Positions 5,558 through 12,103 of a stretch of DNA of 12,103 bases are shown here, one piece after another. The notes under the pieces were generated by a model. The model was not told the origin of the DNA, made no database searches, and worked only from the letters and a program-made list of their open reading frames with translations. Source of the DNA: JBCDCU01 sp039180865 (GTDB taxonomy: Bacteria; Pseudomonadota; Alphaproteobacteria; Rhizobiales; JACESI01); assembly GCA_039180865.1 (NCBI GenBank), contig JBCDCZ010000128.1, positions 1-12,103 of the forward strand, given 5' to 3'. The first letter of the stretch is position 1. Every line of letters begins with the position of its first letter. The translations under genes and the position numbers were made by a program.

Positions 5558-8500
5558 CTAGACCTCGGATGGCGCGCGCGTACGGCCGAAATAACGGCGG
5601 CGATAATCCTGCAGGAACGTGTCCTGTGAACTAATATTCAATATGTTATCCACAGCGACATCACGTTCGAAGCTCTCATTGTCGAGCGGCTCGACGAGGA
5701 TCTGAAAGATTGGCGCGTCGCTCGATTCAGCCATTTTCGCGCCGAACTTCTGGTTCAATCGATTGAGCGCGAAGTCATCTTTGGCAAGAGAATAGGCGAT
5801 CGCTGCGCGCATGAGATCCAGGCGCGCTTGCGGCTCAAGGGGCTCGCTATCGCCCCAACGACCACCATGCGTTTTTTCCAGAAGGCGGCCCGCCTCCTGC
5901 CACCGCCGCGCATCCCAGTTAATCGTGGCACGCAGGCGCTCCACATCCTCACCGTTCAGCGGCTCGAGAAGCTCAAGTGCAACGTCCGTTTTTCCCGTTT
6001 GCGCAATTGCAAATCCCTCGATCATCAAACGCTGCCGCCGGAGCGCTGCCGGCAGATTTGCCGTTTGCGATTTCCGCAAGGTGGTGATGGCTCGATGTGG
6101 CTTGTCATCCAGCAGATGAACAACAGCAAGGTCAGCCGCCACCTTGGCGCGCGCCGCGCCGCGCAGACGCTGATCAACCTGATGTTCAAGAAGCTCCGCT
6201 GCCTGCGCCAAAAGGTCGAGATCAATCAGGCGGCTCGCCAAGTACCGAACAATTTCATCGCCAACCCGGCCGATGGGCATCAGGTTGCGAAAATCGTAGT
6301 ATAGAGATAGGGAATCGATTGCTGGAAGATCGTCTGCAACCCCTTTGTGAAAGAGGTCGCGGAACACCGCTTTCATATTATCCTGGATCTGAAATGTGAG
6401 CGGGTTCTCATTATCCGAAATGATCGCTACCTCAACGAGTTCAAAGGCTCGTCGATACTCCCGCTCTTCAGCCAGAATCCGGGTTAGTTTATCGATTGCC
6501 TCCAGCTCAAGATGATCCTTGCGCCAGACTGCGATAAACCTCTCCAATTCGTCGACTGCTTCATCAGCACCAATCGCACCGGTTTCATGGTCAACAATAA
6601 TCCGGTGTAACCATGCATCCGCGGCAATGCGGATGTCTTCGCTTTCTTCAGCGCGGGTGAAAAAAAACCGGGCATCGGCCTCGCGCTGTTCGGCAAGCGC
6701 CAGTTCCCCTTGAAGAATCTCATAACGGCCGAGATGGTATGGCTCCGAATTATCAAGAATCACATTGGCCAGGTAGTTCTTGACACCGTTCAGATCGTTT
6801 GCATGAAGAGCCGCATCGCTCGCCGACAAGAAGAACGCCTGTTTGGTGGCTGCATCATGTGAGCCAAGCGATTCCTCGCCGATCGGTGCGTTCCGGTTTG
6901 CAATTTCGTGCTTACCCATCTTATTGGCGGCAATGGTCCTCCAGAAAGCAGCGTGCGGATCTCTTGCAAACCTTTCAGATCCCAGAGTAACCAGCGCATC
7001 TTCATAGCGGCCCATCTGGACCTCTGCTGACGCTTTGGTTTGTACATAGGCGGCTTTGTTTTCCAGAACCGGATCATCTTCAACGGCTCTCGACAGTTTC
7101 GCGAGTGCTTCAGGTGCGAAACCGTTAGCAGCATAAAACTGGGCAAGGCGCATCCTGCTCCGCGCCCGTTCATTCTCGTCCGCATTCGCGATTTCCGCAA
7201 GGAGGTTTCGCTCATCCGCTGCGAATTCCACGATGCTGAAGGCACGAAGTGTTTTTTGTTCGAGTGGCAGATCGTACCATTCGTCTTCTGTGAAGGTCCC
7301 CGCTCCAGACGCTCGCAGGTTTTTGGTCGGTGACAAAGGCATACCGTCAAGGCTGTCGATCACAACCTGATTGTCATAGAGCGTCGTGCGGACACCGTCG
7401 CCGTTGCTGGAAAACGCGAGGGCGTGAGTCGAAGGCAGGATCCGCAAATTGACGAAGCTCTGCTGGCGGACAAGTCCCCTGCTCGGCGGGTCGGCAACCA
7501 CGACATGGAGATCGTCCCCAACAACCGGATCCTCTAAAATAAGGTGCCCGCGGGCTTCCTCGAGCGGCACCTGCAGGTAGAGCGCTCCTTCGTCGTTCAC
7601 CGCGCGGCTGACCGAAAGGGTTGTCGACGCGCGAATGACGGTACTTCCAATCGAGACAATCCAATCGTTTTCATCGATTGCTGATGAGGCCAACTGAACG
7701 CTCGGCAAGACAATCCGGATGGCTTTGTAATCGTCCTTCTCATACAGCTTGACGTCACGGACGAACTCACCAGCGAGCGCCTCAAGCGCTGTAATATCAA
7801 TAATGGAATCTGTTTTGAAGACGGTCCAAATCGCTTTACCGCGCCTGAAGATTGCCGCAGGCGTTGTCTTATCGAACGGAAAGACGACGCGCACCGCGTC
7901 TTCGCTGTTGTTGATTGCCGCACGGACGGTGCTTAGCCCCGGAAACTTCCGTGCGCTTGTATCAATTGCTTCGACGTTGTTATCGGACGCCGGCTCTTGC
8001 GCTGTTTTTTGCGCGAGTTCTTCCTCTGTGCGTTGTTCGCGCTCTTCTTCGGTGAGGGGAGAACGCGACGATTGCAAGGGATCGTCGCGGAAGGTTTCAG
8101 ACGCCTCTTCGTTAATCGCAGTTGGCGTATCGTCCAGGATCTCAGGTTGCGCGGGCAAACGGGCCAGCTCGCGCTCACGCGGGAACGTGTTGGATTCCGC
8201 GACCTCACGTGTGTCGCTTGCGACCGGCGGCAACGCGCCAATCACGAACGGGAGCCTGGCACCGCCAGCTCCGGTCTTTGTCAGTTCGTCGCTTGTGACG
8301 TCGACAACGTAGTCATCGCCGTCAAAGTACGATCGAATCTTCGCGTCATCGGCCACTGTCAGGGCGACCACGGTTGCCTTCGAAAGCCGCTTTGCCTTGA
8401 CCGAAGAGACCAGCGGCGGAAGCTCTGAAGACAACGCACTCAGGTCCGTTTCCCCCACTTTATCGAAGCTGATCGAGACCTCATTCTTGTCCCGCTTGAA

Positions 8501-9136
8501 TGACGCTTCAAACGGCACGTTCCAGGAAAAAACAAAGCGGGAGAAGGTGGGATGGCGACCAAGCCGCACTTTCATTGTGGCCGTAACACCGGTTTTCTTC
8601 GCTTCGATGGCATTCTGCTCGGCTATTTCCAGCGCTTCTTCCGCTCTGTTTTCGAGCTTTCGAACAATTCTTTCAGGTATAGCCGGAAGTTCACCCCGCC
8701 AGTCCGGCGGCAAGAAATCGATAAAGAGGTGCTCACCAGCCGCCATTGTGTTCACACGGACACCCTGATTGAGCGCGAAACGCAGACCGCGCCCATCGGG
8801 ATCCTGCCGGGCAATACGGATGTATCCTTCAAGAGGGGCAGAAGCGCTGACGAGGTCCACGTCGAGAACATCATCGAGGTCGATCACGAGCACATTGTCT
8901 TCACTCGATACTGTGTAATCGACAAACTTCGTCAGCTCAGGAAGCGTTACGACAAGACGTCCATAACCGTTACGCGTCTCGACTTCCGTTGTCGCTCTGA
9001 TGGGCGATTGAGCTGCAGCGGAAACCGAAAGACAAACGATGATCGTTAAATAGAAGAAGCCCGCCAGCCCGGCAAAGCGGATCCAACGTGAAATCGAGCA
9101 AAACCTTGCGGACTGCTGATTGAACCGAGGCAACAC
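5558..9136 (-). CDS. Large secreted TPR protein with N-terminal beta domains, flagellar operon
   Basis: The 1192-aa product has a signal peptide (hydrophobic core about 22-40, likely cleavage after SAAAQ near residue 43) and should be periplasmic. Residues 45-147 and about 186-285 look like two related beta-rich modules of an AMIN-like type (for example GYGRLVVTLPE then NVLVIDLDDV); a third beta-rich block spans about 400-590. Between them, about 300-395, is an acidic, probably disordered linker. From about 630 to 1175 the protein is helical with tetratricopeptide-like repeats (ARSRMRLAQFYAANGFAPEA; AEVQMGRYEDALVTLGSERF). No enzyme motif was seen. The start is GTG at 9136 with no clear ribosome site. 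It is last in the fliL-fliM-DUF6468-motE operon, 58 bp after motE. A role as a periplasmic motor scaffold, perhaps the client of the adjacent MotE (as MotC is in rhizobia), is inference from context. Confidence 0.88.
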   Translation of the reverse strand: MLPRFNQQSARFCSISRWIRFAGLAGFFYLTIIVCLSVSAAAQSPIRATTEVETRNGYGRLVVTLPELTKFVDYTVSSEDNVLVIDLDDVLDVDLVSASAPLEGYIRIARQDPDGRGLRFALNQGVRVNTMAAGEHLFIDFLPPDWRGELPAIPERIVRKLENRAEEALEIAEQNAIEAKKTGVTATMKVRLGRHPTFSRFVFSWNVPFEASFKRDKNEVSISFDKVGETDLSALSSELPPLVSSVKAKRLSKATVVALTVADDAKIRSYFDGDDYVVDVTSDELTKTGAGGARLPFVIGALPPVASDTREVAESNTFPRERELARLPAQPEILDDTPTAINEEASETFRDDPLQSSRSPLTEEEREQRTEEELAQKTAQEPASDNNVEAIDTSARKFPGLSTVRAAINNSEDAVRVVFPFDKTTPAAIFRRGKAIWTVFKTDSIIDITALEALAGEFVRDVKLYEKDDYKAIRIVLPSVQLASSAIDENDWIVSIGSTVIRASTTLSVSRAVNDEGALYLQVPLEEARGHLILEDPVVGDDLHVVVADPPSRGLVRQQSFVNLRILPSTHALAFSSNGDGVRTTLYDNQVVIDSLDGMPLSPTKNLRASGAGTFTEDEWYDLPLEQKTLRAFSIVEFAADERNLLAEIANADENERARSRMRLAQFYAANGFAPEALAKLSRAVEDDPVLENKAAYVQTKASAEVQMGRYEDALVTLGSERFARDPHAAFWRTIAANKMGKHEIANRNAPIGEESLGSHDAATKQAFFLSASDAALHANDLNGVKNYLANVILDNSEPYHLGRYEILQGELALAEQREADARFFFTRAEESEDIRIAADAWLHRIIVDHETGAIGADEAVDELERFIAVWRKDHLELEAIDKLTRILAEEREYRRAFELVEVAIISDNENPLTFQIQDNMKAVFRDLFHKGVADDLPAIDSLSLYYDFRNLMPIGRVGDEIVRYLASRLIDLDLLAQAAELLEHQVDQRLRGAARAKVAADLAVVHLLDDKPHRAITTLRKSQTANLPAALRRQRLMIEGFAIAQTGKTDVALELLEPLNGEDVERLRATINWDARRWQEAGRLLEKTHGGRWGDSEPLEPQARLDLMRAAIAYSLAKDDFALNRLNQKFGAKMAESSDAPIFQILVEPLDNESFERDVAVDNILNISSQDTFLQDYRRRYFGRTRAPSEV

Positions 9137-9158
9137 GAAACCAATACTCGTTACTAAA

Positions 9159-9179
9159 CCACCGACAGTTTATCGGTGG
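9159..9179 (-). repeat. Hairpin between motE and the TPR gene
   Basis: The plus strand reads CCACCGA (9159-9165), a 7-nt loop, then TCGGTGG (9173-9179), a perfect 7-bp GC-rich stem. In the transcript it lies between the motE stop and the TPR gene start, 22 nt before the GTG. It is followed by only three U residues, so it is at best a weak terminator; attenuation, mRNA stability or translational control are possible. Confidence 0.5.
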
Positions 9180-9183
9180 CACG

Positions 9184-9198
9184 TTAACGGTCGATTAC
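9184..9198 (-). promoter_or_regulatory. One-mismatch CtrA-type site at the end of motE
   Basis: The plus strand reads TTAA-N7-TTAC, so the minus strand, facing the TPR gene, reads GTAA-N7-TTAACG: seven of the eight core bases match. It overlaps the motE stop codon. A degenerate 8-base match can arise by chance, so this is a weak candidate for an internal promoter ahead of the TPR gene. Confidence 0.25.
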
Positions 9199-9893
9199 CC
9201 GTTTATTTTCTCCAGCGTACGATCAGAACCGTTTCTTCTGATCTGCTGCTCGCGGGCGGCGCGAAGCGCAATTTCCACAGTCAGCCGTTCCGCTTTCTTG
9301 ACTTCCATCTCCGCAAGGACAGCCGACATCTTCCTCGGATTCATGGAGGTCGCGATGGTGTGGAGAATATCGAGAGACAGGGCATTGAAGATCTTGGCAG
9401 CATCTTTCGGCTTCATGTTCTCGTAGATAGTAACGAGATCCTTGGCAGTCTGGTTGGCCCCGTCCTCCTGAGCTTTTGCTTCTTTCGCCTCCAGCTCTTT
9501 CAAGCGCTCGATCTGACGCTTGAGCCGAGATTCAGCCGCCTCCAGCAATTGCTCGCGTAGCTCAAGATCACGCTCACGTTTTTCAAGTGCTTCGCGTCGT
9601 TCACCTAGCCTCTCGGCAATCTTCGCCCGGCTGGACCGGTTATCGAGTTCTTCAATGTTGCGCACATTGCCTACATCAACATTGCGCGGTTCAGGGTTTG
9701 CGTCAGCCGTATCTGCCGGTTCTGTTTCCTGATCAGCGTTCTCAGCTGGCTGGACTTCGGCATCTTGTTGTTCTTCCTGTGCCTGAGCAGGCGCAATAGC
9801 AATGCCTTCAAAGACACCGGTTGATGCCAAATAGGTAAGCCGGATCGCCACAAGGCAAAAAGCGGCTAGTGCAACGACCTGCAACAGGCGCAT
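9195..9893 (-). CDS. motE: MotE-like exported coiled-coil protein
   Basis: The 232-aa product begins with a signal peptide or anchor (hydrophobic residues about 4-28, possible cleavage after APAQAQ near 39), then an acidic, low-complexity stretch rich in E, A, D and Q (40-75). A strongly charged coiled coil follows at about 85-145. The C-terminal domain, about 148-212, reads DLVTIYENMKPKDAAKIFNA, then MNPRKMSAVLAEM and KKAERLTVEIA: the short helical domain shared by MotE and the intracellular part of MgtE transporters. In Sinorhizobium MotE is known as a periplasmic chaperone for the motility protein MotC. AAGGGGGG lies about 9 nt before the ATG, and only 3 bp separate it from the upstream DUF6468-type gene, so the two are co-translated. 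The next gene, 58 bp on, encodes a large periplasmic protein that could be its partner. Confidence 0.82.
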   Translation of the reverse strand: MRLLQVVALAAFCLVAIRLTYLASTGVFEGIAIAPAQAQEEQQDAEVQPAENADQETEPADTADANPEPRNVDVGNVRNIEELDNRSSRAKIAERLGERREALEKRERDLELREQLLEAAESRLKRQIERLKELEAKEAKAQEDGANQTAKDLVTIYENMKPKDAAKIFNALSLDILHTIATSMNPRKMSAVLAEMEVKKAERLTVEIALRAAREQQIRRNGSDRTLEKING

Positions 9894-9896
9894 GGA

Positions 9897-10355
9897 TCAG
9901 CCCCCCTTGCCCCGTATTGCACTGATCCGTGCGGTCGCTTCAGCAGCAAGATCACTAACCGCCCGCGGACTGGAAACGATCTGTGGGCGGGCCGCCTGGC
10001 TCACCGCAACCTGCGGCCGCCGCGGCGGCGGTGTTTGTGCAACGCTTGTGATCGCAACCAGTTTTTCCATGAGGCGGTCGCCTTCCTCAAGTTTTTCGCG
10101 CAAATCCACGGTAAGGCGTTGCGCGTCGCGCACCTGATTACCAAGCGTTTTTTGATTTTCCATCGCAGCCCCTTTGAGGCTCTTGATCGCGCGCTCGGCA
10201 AGTTCCGTCGCCGTCAAGAGTTCTGCAATGGTGGAGCGCAACCCTGATTCATCCGACTTCAGGCGCTTCAGGCGGCTGCTTAGCAACGCACAATAAGCAA
10301 TGGTCGCAATCAAGAGTACGATAATCAAACCTTCAATCAATAGTCCGGGGGTCAT
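9897..10355 (-). CDS. DUF6468-type membrane-anchored coiled-coil protein
   Basis: The 152-aa product has one membrane helix (about 5-25, LLIEGLIIVLLIATIAYCAL) followed by a basic turn (RLKRLK), which suggests a cytoplasmic C-terminus. Residues 28-100 form a coiled coil with SGLRSTIAELLTATELAERA and IKSLK, the pattern of the DUF6468 family that accompanies flagellar genes in Rhodospirillales-type bacteria. The rest is proline/alanine-rich with a short terminal helix (DLAAEATARISAIRGKGG). The start codon overlaps the fliM stop (ATGA), so it is translationally coupled to fliM, and it is followed 3 bp later by motE. Its function is unknown; position and topology suggest a rotor- or stator-associated membrane protein. 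The family assignment is from pattern memory. Confidence 0.78.
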   Translation of the reverse strand: MTPGLLIEGLIIVLLIATIAYCALLSSRLKRLKSDESGLRSTIAELLTATELAERAIKSLKGAAMENQKTLGNQVRDAQRLTVDLREKLEEGDRLMEKLVAITSVAQTPPPRRPQVAVSQAARPQIVSSPRAVSDLAAEATARISAIRGKGG

Positions 10356-11506
10356 GTGCCAACGGCCTCCATATTGGCGATAGCCTGTTCAAAGCCTTTC
10401 ATCGTCATTTTTTGCGGTTTCAGGCCGCGGGTCACTTGCACGGATACACGATCGTGAATACGCCCGATCTGTCCTTCGCTCATCGCGATGTTGCCGACCC
10501 GTAACTCAACCGGGTCGCTTGGCTTCGTACGAAGCAACAACGTCTGCCCCACCTTCAAATCGACGACTTCAAAAAGCGGGATATTCTTTTCAAAAAGGAT
10601 CGCTTCAACCTCAACGCTTGCCGCATTGACCTGGGTCGCGAGATGACGTTCCCAATCAAGGTCGCGGCCGAACTTCTCACCGACAAACATTTGCAGCAGG
10701 AGATGCCTGATCGGTTCGATCGTTTCATAAGGCATCATAAACTCGACATTGCCGCCGCGATCTTCCATATCGATACGGAAACGAGCGAGAACAGCGGCAT
10801 TTGATGGCCGGGTCAACGCGGCGAAGCGCGGGTTTGTCTCCATGCGCTCCAAATTGAAATTCACATTCGTCACAGGTTCAAATGCGATTGCCGCATCGGC
10901 GAGCAGGCGTTCAACGAGCTGCTGAACAAGATTGAGTTCAATGGCCGTATACGGGCGTCCCTCGACCCGCGCCTTACCGCCGCCACGTCCTCCTCCGAGG
11001 AGGACGTCAACAACTGTGTAGATCAACGGCGAGTCGATTACGACCAGGCCGAAATTATCCCACTCCTCGGCGCGAAAAACCGACAGGATTGCAGGCAGCG
11101 GTATAGAGTTCAAATAATCGCCGAAACGCACTGACGTGATTGAATCGAGTGATATTTCAACATTGTCAGACGTCATGTTCCGGAAGGATGTGGTCGCAAG
11201 CCGTACGAGACGGTTGAACACCACTTCGAGCATCGGAAGACGCTCATATGAAACCAATGCGGAACTGACCAGAGCACGGACACCGCTTTGATCGGCACTC
11301 AACAATTCATCGGCCCTGAAGCCCATGAGATTGTCGACCTCGATCTGGTTCATCAAACGGTCGGAGTTCTGCTGATTTGCATCAGCATCGTCGTCCATAA
11401 GACTTGCCCATTGCGCAGTGAGCTCACTTGCGTCGCCAGCTCCCTGCTCTTCCAGGGCTTCGCCCCAAATGGCGGCTAAGTCTTCGTCTCCAAATTCCTC
11501 TTCCAC
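10352..11506 (-). CDS. fliM: FliM, flagellar motor switch (C-ring) protein
   Basis: FliM is the middle part of the C-ring; it binds FliG, FliN and phospho-CheY to set rotation direction. The 384 aa include the CheC-like middle domain (about 75-270) with the loop LLGGGRGGG (169-177, the family GGxGG loop) and a C-terminal SpoA domain (about 290-372: VEVEAILFEKNIPLFEVVDL, KVGQTLLLR, GRIHDRVSVQV). The CheY-binding motif is present in variant form, NQIEVDNLM at 53-61 against canonical SQxEIDALL. It sits unusually far in, after a ~50-residue acidic extension holding two similar tryptophan motifs, DLAAIWGEALEEQ (9-21) and ELTAQWASLMDDD (28-40). The start is GTG at 11506, with a modest AGGG about 8 nt upstream; a start at M37 would give a more typical length but lose both motifs. 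It lies 37 bp after fliL and overlaps the next gene. Confidence 0.95.
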   Translation of the reverse strand: MEEEFGDEDLAAIWGEALEEQGAGDASELTAQWASLMDDDADANQQNSDRLMNQIEVDNLMGFRADELLSADQSGVRALVSSALVSYERLPMLEVVFNRLVRLATTSFRNMTSDNVEISLDSITSVRFGDYLNSIPLPAILSVFRAEEWDNFGLVVIDSPLIYTVVDVLLGGGRGGGKARVEGRPYTAIELNLVQQLVERLLADAAIAFEPVTNVNFNLERMETNPRFAALTRPSNAAVLARFRIDMEDRGGNVEFMMPYETIEPIRHLLLQMFVGEKFGRDLDWERHLATQVNAASVEVEAILFEKNIPLFEVVDLKVGQTLLLRTKPSDPVELRVGNIAMSEGQIGRIHDRVSVQVTRGLKPQKMTMKGFEQAIANMEAVGT

Positions 11507-11543
11507 GGATCAGCCCTGTTCCGGCGGCCTGTGAACGACCGCT

Positions 11544-12056
11544 CTATTGAATGATGATTTCTTCAAAAAGAATCTTGCGTACTTCGACGGGGTAGACAGC
11601 AACGTTGATGCGCTTCCTCAGCTCTTCCTTTAGCCTGAAAATGCCGGCCGACCCTTCAATGTCGGTGGTGCGAAGTTCACGCAAATATACCTGAAAGGCA
11701 TCAAGCACCCGCGGCATGTAAGGTTCGATTTCCCGAATTTCGGATTCATCGCGCAGCTCAAGCGTCGCCTTGATTTTGAGATATTGCTGGCGCCCGGCGA
11801 CGTTCGCAAGGTTTACGGTCACTTCCGGAAGCGTGAAAAAGACAACCGGCTCCGGTTCGGGCGGCGGCGCAACTCCTGAGTCGTTGCCGGCAACATCGCC
11901 TCCCTGCGGCACCAGGAAGAAGTATGCCGCACCGCCGCCTCCGACCAGAAGCAAAGCCACGGCGCCAATGATGATAAAGAGCTTGAGCTTGCTCTTCTTG
12001 GGCGCATCTGCCGCTTCTTCCCCAATCTCTTCCTGATCGACCGCTTCGTTCGCCAT
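11544..12056 (-). CDS. fliL: FliL, stator-associated membrane protein
   Basis: FliL is a single-pass inner-membrane protein whose periplasmic domain surrounds the MotAB stator and raises its output. The 170 aa consist of an acidic cytoplasmic N-terminus ending in KKSKLK, a membrane helix (about 25-48, including a GGGGAA stretch), a proline-rich linker (PPPEPEP, 64-70) and the FliL domain (about 72-170). The latter has the usual FFTLPEVTVNL, YLKIKATLEL and a C-terminal region ending VRKILFEEIIIQ. The ATG at 12056 is preceded by a weak GGCGGA about 5 nt upstream. It is the first gene of the leftward operon visible here. Confidence 0.95.
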   Translation of the reverse strand: MANEAVDQEEIGEEAADAPKKSKLKLFIIIGAVALLLVGGGGAAYFFLVPQGGDVAGNDSGVAPPPEPEPVVFFTLPEVTVNLANVAGRQQYLKIKATLELRDESEIREIEPYMPRVLDAFQVYLRELRTTDIEGSAGIFRLKEELRKRINVAVYPVEVRKILFEEIIIQ

Positions 12057-12103
12057 GTTTCCGCCCAGAGGCTGCCTTTTTGTGTTCGAGACCGAAGGCC
12101 GTA
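12057..12103 (-). other. Upstream flank of fliL, cut by the window edge
   Basis: These 47 bp hold the fliL ribosome binding site. No TTAA-N7-TTAA box or sigma-54 element is present, and all three leftward frames remain open to the edge, so it cannot be said whether an upstream gene ends here. Confidence 0.4.

Noticed and set aside
8970..9182. Leftward 70-codon frame over the start of the TPR gene
   Set aside because: It overlaps the signal peptide of the TPR protein in another frame and its product shows no recognisable features.
1..12103. Mobile elements, CRISPR arrays, tRNA or rRNA genes, prophage remnants
   Set aside because: No repeats of the right spacing, no transposase or integrase motifs and no RNA-gene signatures were seen; the window is filled by flagellar genes.

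Overview
This is a flagellar structural and export gene cluster from an alphaproteobacterium, most likely a Rhodospirillales-type lineage or a neighbour. Three things point there: the gene set (a MotE-family protein and a DUF6468-type protein directly downstream of fliL-fliM), the alphaproteobacterial style of FlgB/FlgC/FliE/FliQ/FliR/FlhB, and two exact TTAA-N7-TTAA boxes, the recognition pattern of the alphaproteobacterial cell-cycle regulator CtrA, each in an intergenic region where a promoter is expected. No mobile elements, CRISPR arrays, tRNA or rRNA genes were seen.

Layout. Positions 1-69 hold the first 23 codons of a minus-strand gene that runs off the left edge. Positions 259-3704 are a minus-strand operon read flgB, flgC, fliE, fliQ, fliR, flhB (proximal rod, rod-to-MS-ring adaptor, export gate). 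Positions 3705-4009 are a regulatory intergenic region with a CtrA box. Positions 4010-5535 are a plus-strand island, fliO then fliP, with a second CtrA box and a cluster of GANTC sites in the 149-bp gap between them. Positions 5558-12056 are a second minus-strand operon read fliL, fliM, a DUF6468-type membrane coiled-coil gene, a motE-like gene and a gene for a very large (1192 aa) secreted TPR protein, which converges on fliP with only 22 bp between stop codons.

How the genes fit together. FliO, FliP, FliQ, FliR and FlhB build the type III export gate; FlgB, FlgC and FliE form the base of the rod; FliM is part of the rotor switch and FliL surrounds the stator. flhA, fliN, fliG, fliF and the stator genes motA/motB are not in this window. 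The least described part is the last three genes of the fliL operon: a membrane-anchored coiled coil, a MotE-like exported protein and a giant periplasmic TPR protein. By analogy with rhizobia, where MotE is a chaperone for the periplasmic motor protein MotC, the giant protein is a candidate for an uncharacterised periplasmic motor component.

Four starts appear not to be ATG (flgB TTG; fliR, fliM and the TPR gene GTG). Base and codon use look uniform, with no sign of recent transfer.
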